Shown here piece after piece: positions 5,707 through 8,817 of a stretch of 8,817 nucleotides of DNA. Location: assembly GCA_018701055.1 (NCBI GenBank), contig JABIUH010000242.1, positions 1-8,817 of the forward strand. Direction: 5' to 3'. Under the pieces are notes generated by a model, which saw only the letters and a program-made list of their open reading frames with translations, was not told the origin of the DNA and made no database searches. How positions within the stretch are numbered: the first letter of the stretch is position 1; each line of letters starts with the position of its first letter. Origin of the DNA: Woeseia sp. (GTDB lineage Bacteria; Pseudomonadota; Gammaproteobacteria; Steroidobacterales; Woeseiaceae). The position numbers and the translations under genes are program-made.

Positions 5707-6675
5707 ATGACTTCAAGAATAAAAGATATGCTCGGTGTCCAGTTCCCGATTTTTCAAGCGCCAATGGGTAGCGTCACCAATACGAAATTAATCGCTGCGG
5801 TCGCGAATGCTGGCTGCGTCGGCATGCATGCAGTTTCGTGGGATACACCAGATGAAATCGATACGTTATTCGCTGCGACACGCGCCGCTTCCGACGGCGT
5901 GTTTGGTGCCAATTTAGTTTTAGAGTGGGACCAACAAGAGAGGCTTGACACTCTCATTGCCAATGAATGCAAATTAGTGTCATTTTTTTGGGGCGACCCA
6001 GCGCCATACTTGGATAAAGCCAAGGCAAATGGAATGATCACTATGCTAACAGTTGGGACGGCTGCGGAAGCGCGTCACGCCGCTGACATTGGCGTTGATA
6101 TTGTCGTCGCTCAGGGTTGGGAGGCGGGTGGTCACGTATGGAGTAATGTTTCGACCCTTGCCCTCGTGCCTGCAATTGCAAAAAAGGTAGCGGAGATACC
6201 GGTCGTGGCGGCCGGCGGAATTGGGTCCGGTCGCGCAATGGCCGCGGCGTTAGCGCTTGGCGCAGAAGCGGTCTGGGTAGGAACTCGCTTTTTGGCATCG
6301 GCAGAAGCGTTAGCACACCCCGGTTACAAGGATCTTTTGGTTGATGCGGACGAATCATCGACCGCCCATGGATTTATGTTTGACGGTGGATGGCCAGATG
6401 CGGCACATCGCGTGCTTAAATCAAGAGTGGTCGACATGGCATTGAGTGGCGAAGAGAAAGACAGAGCGCTAATTGGCCGCTTGCCGACAGGCGGCGAGAT
6501 GCGCCGCTTTGACGACTATCCTCCGACGGTGGGCATGACCGGCGCATGGGAAGAAACGGCGCTTTACGCCGGGCAAAGCGTGGGGCAGATCGATGCGATT
6601 AAATCGATTGACGCAATTGTCACCGAGATGCTCGATGACGCACGTGAGGCATTGCAGTCTGTTAGTGCCTTTTGA
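5707..6675 (+). CDS. Nitronate monooxygenase-family FMN oxidoreductase (2-nitropropane dioxygenase-like)
   Basis: Predicted cytoplasmic FMN-dependent TIM-barrel oxidoreductase, 322 residues, a typical length. Family signatures appear in order: FPIFQAPMGSVTN (13-25; first strand and FMN contact), QGWEAGGH (136-143) with the histidine that acts as catalytic base in nitronate monooxygenases, AAGGIGSG (168-175, phosphate-binding loop) and GAEAVWVGTRFLAS (185-198). Known members oxidise alkyl nitronates such as propionate 3-nitronate; others are NADH:quinone reductases or enoyl-thioester reductases (FabK), so the substrate is not certain. The GGIGSG and GTRFL segments are intact and no residue appears missing. 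The ATG lies 7 bp after the MOSC stop with no strong Shine-Dalgarno, consistent with translational coupling. The gene ends 36 bp before the convergent GcvT-like gene. Confidence 0.9.
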   Translation: MTSRIKDMLGVQFPIFQAPMGSVTNTKLIAAVANAGCVGMHAVSWDTPDEIDTLFAATRAASDGVFGANLVLEWDQQERLDTLIANECKLVSFFWGDPAPYLDKAKANGMITMLTVGTAAEARHAADIGVDIVVAQGWEAGGHVWSNVSTLALVPAIAKKVAEIPVVAAGGIGSGRAMAAALALGAEAVWVGTRFLASAEALAHPGYKDLLVDADESSTAHGFMFDGGWPDAAHRVLKSRVVDMALSGEEKDRALIGRLPTGGEMRRFDDYPPTVGMTGAWEETALYAGQSVGQIDAIKSIDAIVTEMLDDAREALQSVSAF

Positions 6676-6711
6676 CTTACCATGGCGTTGGTTTAAATAG
6701 GCGCAATTCAT

Positions 6712-7908
6712 TCAATAGTCGGGCGGCGGAGTGGCTTTTGCTCTTTCCGGCGCCCAAAACGGTTTTTTCTTAATCGTGCATTTCGCCACGCGATGGTATT
6801 GTCGCAATTCTTTTTCGTAATAAATCTCAGCCCATAAATAACCTTGCAGATGCTCTGTTTTGATCATCGCCAACGCGATATTGGCTTTTACCGCTGGCGA
6901 CCACATTGCGGACGTTACGTAGCCAACTTCCTGAGTGCAGCGTTTATTACTGTAAATGTATGATTCTTCTGCGGGTTTGTTGCCCTCGATATCGAGCTTG
7001 GTCAGCGTATATTTTGGGCCGCGCTTTTTTTCTTCGAGTAGTGCCTTACGGCCGCTGAAGTGCGGCTTATCGAAATCGACCAGCCACCCGAGATTTAATT
7101 CAAACGGCGTTTGATCGTGTTCAAAATTAACAGTGCGCAATGCCTCGTTAAACTCCATCGCGGGCATGATGAATCCTGCTTCAAGCCGCGCCATATTAGT
7201 CGCCGCTTCGCCATACGGTTGAATGCCGTAGTCTTCGCCTGCTGCGTACAGTTCGTCCCACATTTCCAGGCCCATATTGGCGGGAATCCAAAGTTCGTAA
7301 CCGAGATCACCGGTAAAGCCCGTTCTCGATACCATTAATGTGTCGCCGCGAAATGGAAACGACTGAATGTCGAACGGTTTTGCGTTTTCAATACCCTTTA
7401 AACCCATTTTCTTGAGGACGGCGCAGGATGTTGGCCCTTGTAAAGTAAGGCCTGCCAGGTCATCGGTAATATCTCGCACGCTCACATCGTCAAAACCAAA
7501 TGCGCTCTTTTCCAACCAGGCAGTGCAGGGACTGCCGCACGTGAGCATGAACGAATCTTCTGCGAGTCTAAAAATAGTGCCGTCATCAATCATGCGGCCG
7601 TCATCGGTACACCAAACGCAGTAGGCAACCCGATTGATTTTGATTTTCTTGACGTTGCGCGTGACCATGCGATTGAGCATGATTTCAGCGTCGCGACCCT
7701 TAATTTCATATTTCTGCATCGGGCAAATGTCGTAAGTCGCGCAGGTATTCCGCACACAAAAATATTCATAGTCGGCGTCATAATAATATTCGGCAAATTT
7801 ATAGCCGTTCCAGCTTGCCCAGGCATCGCGAATATTCAACTCGCGCTGTCGCGGATAAAAGGGCGACCTTTTCAAGCGTTCGCCGGCGTAAGGGTCTGGG
7901 CTGCTCAT
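6712..7908 (-). CDS. GcvT/DmdA-like aminomethyltransferase-family protein (tetrahydrofolate-dependent demethylase candidate)
   Basis: A 398-residue protein with a GcvT folate-binding domain and C-terminal barrel. The family moves a methyl or methylene group from an amine, sulfonium or aryl ether to tetrahydrofolate. Seen: KYEIKGRDAEIMLNRMVTRNV (66-86), YCVWCTDDGRMIDDGTIFRL (96-115) with Asp108/109 where GcvT has its catalytic aspartate, LTLQGPTS (154-161), SRTGFTGDLGYELWIP (194-209), RLEAGFIMPAMEF (241-253) and FSGRKAL (284-290). Length is closer to DmdA (about 370) than to LigM (about 470). A tyrosine-rich N-terminal segment (40-60) and a Lys/Pro-rich tail (380-398) stand out. The start codon lies 3 bp after the upstream gene's stop (TAA CCC ATG), so the two are co-translated. 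I would not name it dmdA: the substrate is undetermined and the partner gene differs from known DMSP loci. Confidence 0.88.
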   Translation of the reverse strand: MSSPDPYAGERLKRSPFYPRQRELNIRDAWASWNGYKFAEYYYDADYEYFCVRNTCATYDICPMQKYEIKGRDAEIMLNRMVTRNVKKIKINRVAYCVWCTDDGRMIDDGTIFRLAEDSFMLTCGSPCTAWLEKSAFGFDDVSVRDITDDLAGLTLQGPTSCAVLKKMGLKGIENAKPFDIQSFPFRGDTLMVSRTGFTGDLGYELWIPANMGLEMWDELYAAGEDYGIQPYGEAATNMARLEAGFIMPAMEFNEALRTVNFEHDQTPFELNLGWLVDFDKPHFSGRKALLEEKKRGPKYTLTKLDIEGNKPAEESYIYSNKRCTQEVGYVTSAMWSPAVKANIALAMIKTEHLQGYLWAEIYYEKELRQYHRVAKCTIKKKPFWAPERAKATPPPDY

Positions 7909-7911
7909 GGG

Positions 7912-8817
7912 TTACTCATCATAGAAGTCATCTTCCGGAACTGTATTCGGCCGCTTCAAATCTATGAGGATTTCGCGTGCCGCGTTTGCACCACAAGCGG
8001 CCGAGACGCCGCCTCCCGGATGTGTCGACGAGCCGCACATATACAGGTTTTTGACCGGCATGCGGTACTGCGCGTAACCCGGGAAGGGTCGGTTAAATAG
8101 TAGTTGATCGATCGTGAGTTCGCCCTGGAAAATATTGCCTTCAGTCAAGCCGATTTCCTGTTCGATCTCATGTGGCGTGCGCACCTCCATATGCATGATC
8201 AGGTCTTTGAAGCCCGGGCTGTAACGTTCGATCTTATCGACGACGCTTGCACCGAATTGATCTCGCTTCTCTGGAGTCCATGGGCCAGCCGCTAACTCGG
8301 ATGGGCAGTATTGTACGAAGTTCGACATCCAATGCTTACCCACCGGCGCAACAGTTGGATCCCATGCGGAAGGAATAACCGATTCGATAAACGGATCATC
8401 TGACCAGCGACCGTGCTTCCAACAATCGTATGCGCGTTCCAGCGTTTCCAGCGATCCGGTGAAACCTTGTCCACCTCGAGCAATATAGCGATTCTCAGGA
8501 ACACCTGAGAATTTGGGCATGCCGGAAAGCGCAATATTCACTTTGCCCGATGAGCCACGTATTTTGAAGTTGCTCGCTTTTTCGTAAATTCCATCAGGCA
8601 GATCGTTCTTGTCCATAATGCGGGTAAACGTTCGCTTGGCATCGAGATTTGACACGACAATGCGCGCACGTATTTCGTCGCCGTTCTCTAAAACGACACC
8701 AACCGCTTTGCGATTCTCGACCAATATCTGTTGCGCGCCAGCATTCGTGCGAATCTCACCGCCATGTTCCTGAACGGCGCCTGCGATGGCATTGGAAATT
8801 GCGCCCATGCCGCCGCG
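7912..8817 (-). CDS. PYROXD2/phytoene-desaturase-like FAD-dependent oxidoreductase, C-terminal part (runs off the right edge)
   Basis: About 301 C-terminal residues of a COG1233-type amine-oxidase-fold flavoprotein that is usually 500-550 residues; the N-terminal Rossmann dinucleotide-binding motif lies outside the window. The visible frame opens RGGMGAISNAIAGAVQEHGG, the conserved segment after the substrate domain, followed by the second FAD strand region VVLENGDEIRARIVVSNLDA. Near the end comes the family signature NLYMCGSSTHPGGGVSAACG and ANAAREIL, which contacts FAD. This signature favours the PYROXD2-like subgroup over true carotenoid desaturases, and there are no carotenoid genes nearby. 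The methionine at 8808 is internal, not the start: the frame continues to the edge with conserved Arg-Gly-Gly before it. It probably forms an operon with the GcvT-like gene and may oxidise an amine or alkene substrate before or after demethylation. The substrate is not determinable here. Confidence 0.9.
   Translation of the reverse strand, partial: RGGMGAISNAIAGAVQEHGGEIRTNAGAQQILVENRKAVGVVLENGDEIRARIVVSNLDAKRTFTRIMDKNDLPDGIYEKASNFKIRGSSGKVNIALSGMPKFSGVPENRYIARGGQGFTGSLETLERAYDCWKHGRWSDDPFIESVIPSAWDPTVAPVGKHWMSNFVQYCPSELAAGPWTPEKRDQFGASVVDKIERYSPGFKDLIMHMEVRTPHEIEQEIGLTEGNIFQGELTIDQLLFNRPFPGYAQYRMPVKNLYMCGSSTHPGGGVSAACGANAAREILIDLKRPNTVPEDDFYDE

Noticed and set aside
1..8817. CRISPR array, tRNA, rRNA, insertion sequence, phage or toxin-antitoxin genes
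   Set aside because: Looked for on both strands; no regularly spaced repeats, clover-leaf, transposase motif or terminal inverted repeats were seen.

Overview
The window looks like a chromosomal segment of a free-living, probably marine, gammaproteobacterium. This rests on gene content: a MexH/MexI-like RND pump, a short potassium-channel protein, periplasmic c-type cytochromes, and a GcvT-like enzyme next to a COG1233 oxidoreductase. The taxonomic guess is weak. Base composition looks close to balanced and fairly even. I see no insertion sequence, tRNA, rRNA, CRISPR array or phage gene.

Layout. Positions 1-1765 (minus) hold an RND efflux pair: the periplasmic adaptor followed by the permease, with a 4-base ATGA overlap; the permease leaves the window on the left. 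Positions 1895-2317 (minus) hold a small K+-channel-like membrane protein whose reading frame has no ATG, GTG or TTG ahead of its first membrane helix. Positions 2424-3872 (minus) hold two secreted or membrane-anchored cytochromes, a c556-type monoheme and a diheme protein. They share one frame and are separated by tandem stop codons. A 320-bp non-coding stretch follows. Positions 4193-4969 (minus) encode a regulator with an N-terminal SnoaL/NTF2-like domain fused to a C-terminal AraC-type DNA-binding domain. It is divergent from a two-gene plus-strand operon (5091-6675) encoding a MOSC-domain protein and a nitronate-monooxygenase-family flavoprotein. Facing that operon, positions 6712-8817 (minus) hold a GcvT/DmdA-like folate-dependent enzyme and, upstream of it, the C-terminal part of a PYROXD2/phytoene-desaturase-like FAD oxidoreductase.

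How they may work together. The most system-like part is the regulator-MOSC-flavoprotein locus. The divergent intergenic region carries a perfect 8+8+8 inverted repeat whose arms (AATTGTCA / TGACAATT) each contain an outward-facing -35-like hexamer. The 9-mer AATGACAAT from this region recurs upstream of the c556 gene, so the regulator might also control the cytochromes. Characterised MOSC proteins (YcbX, mARC) and nitronate monooxygenases both act on N-oxygenated compounds. My working hypothesis is therefore a ligand-sensing module for N-oxygenated (nitro, nitronate or hydroxylamino) compounds. This is inference. The GcvT-like/FAD oxidoreductase pair looks like a separate demethylation or one-carbon operon.
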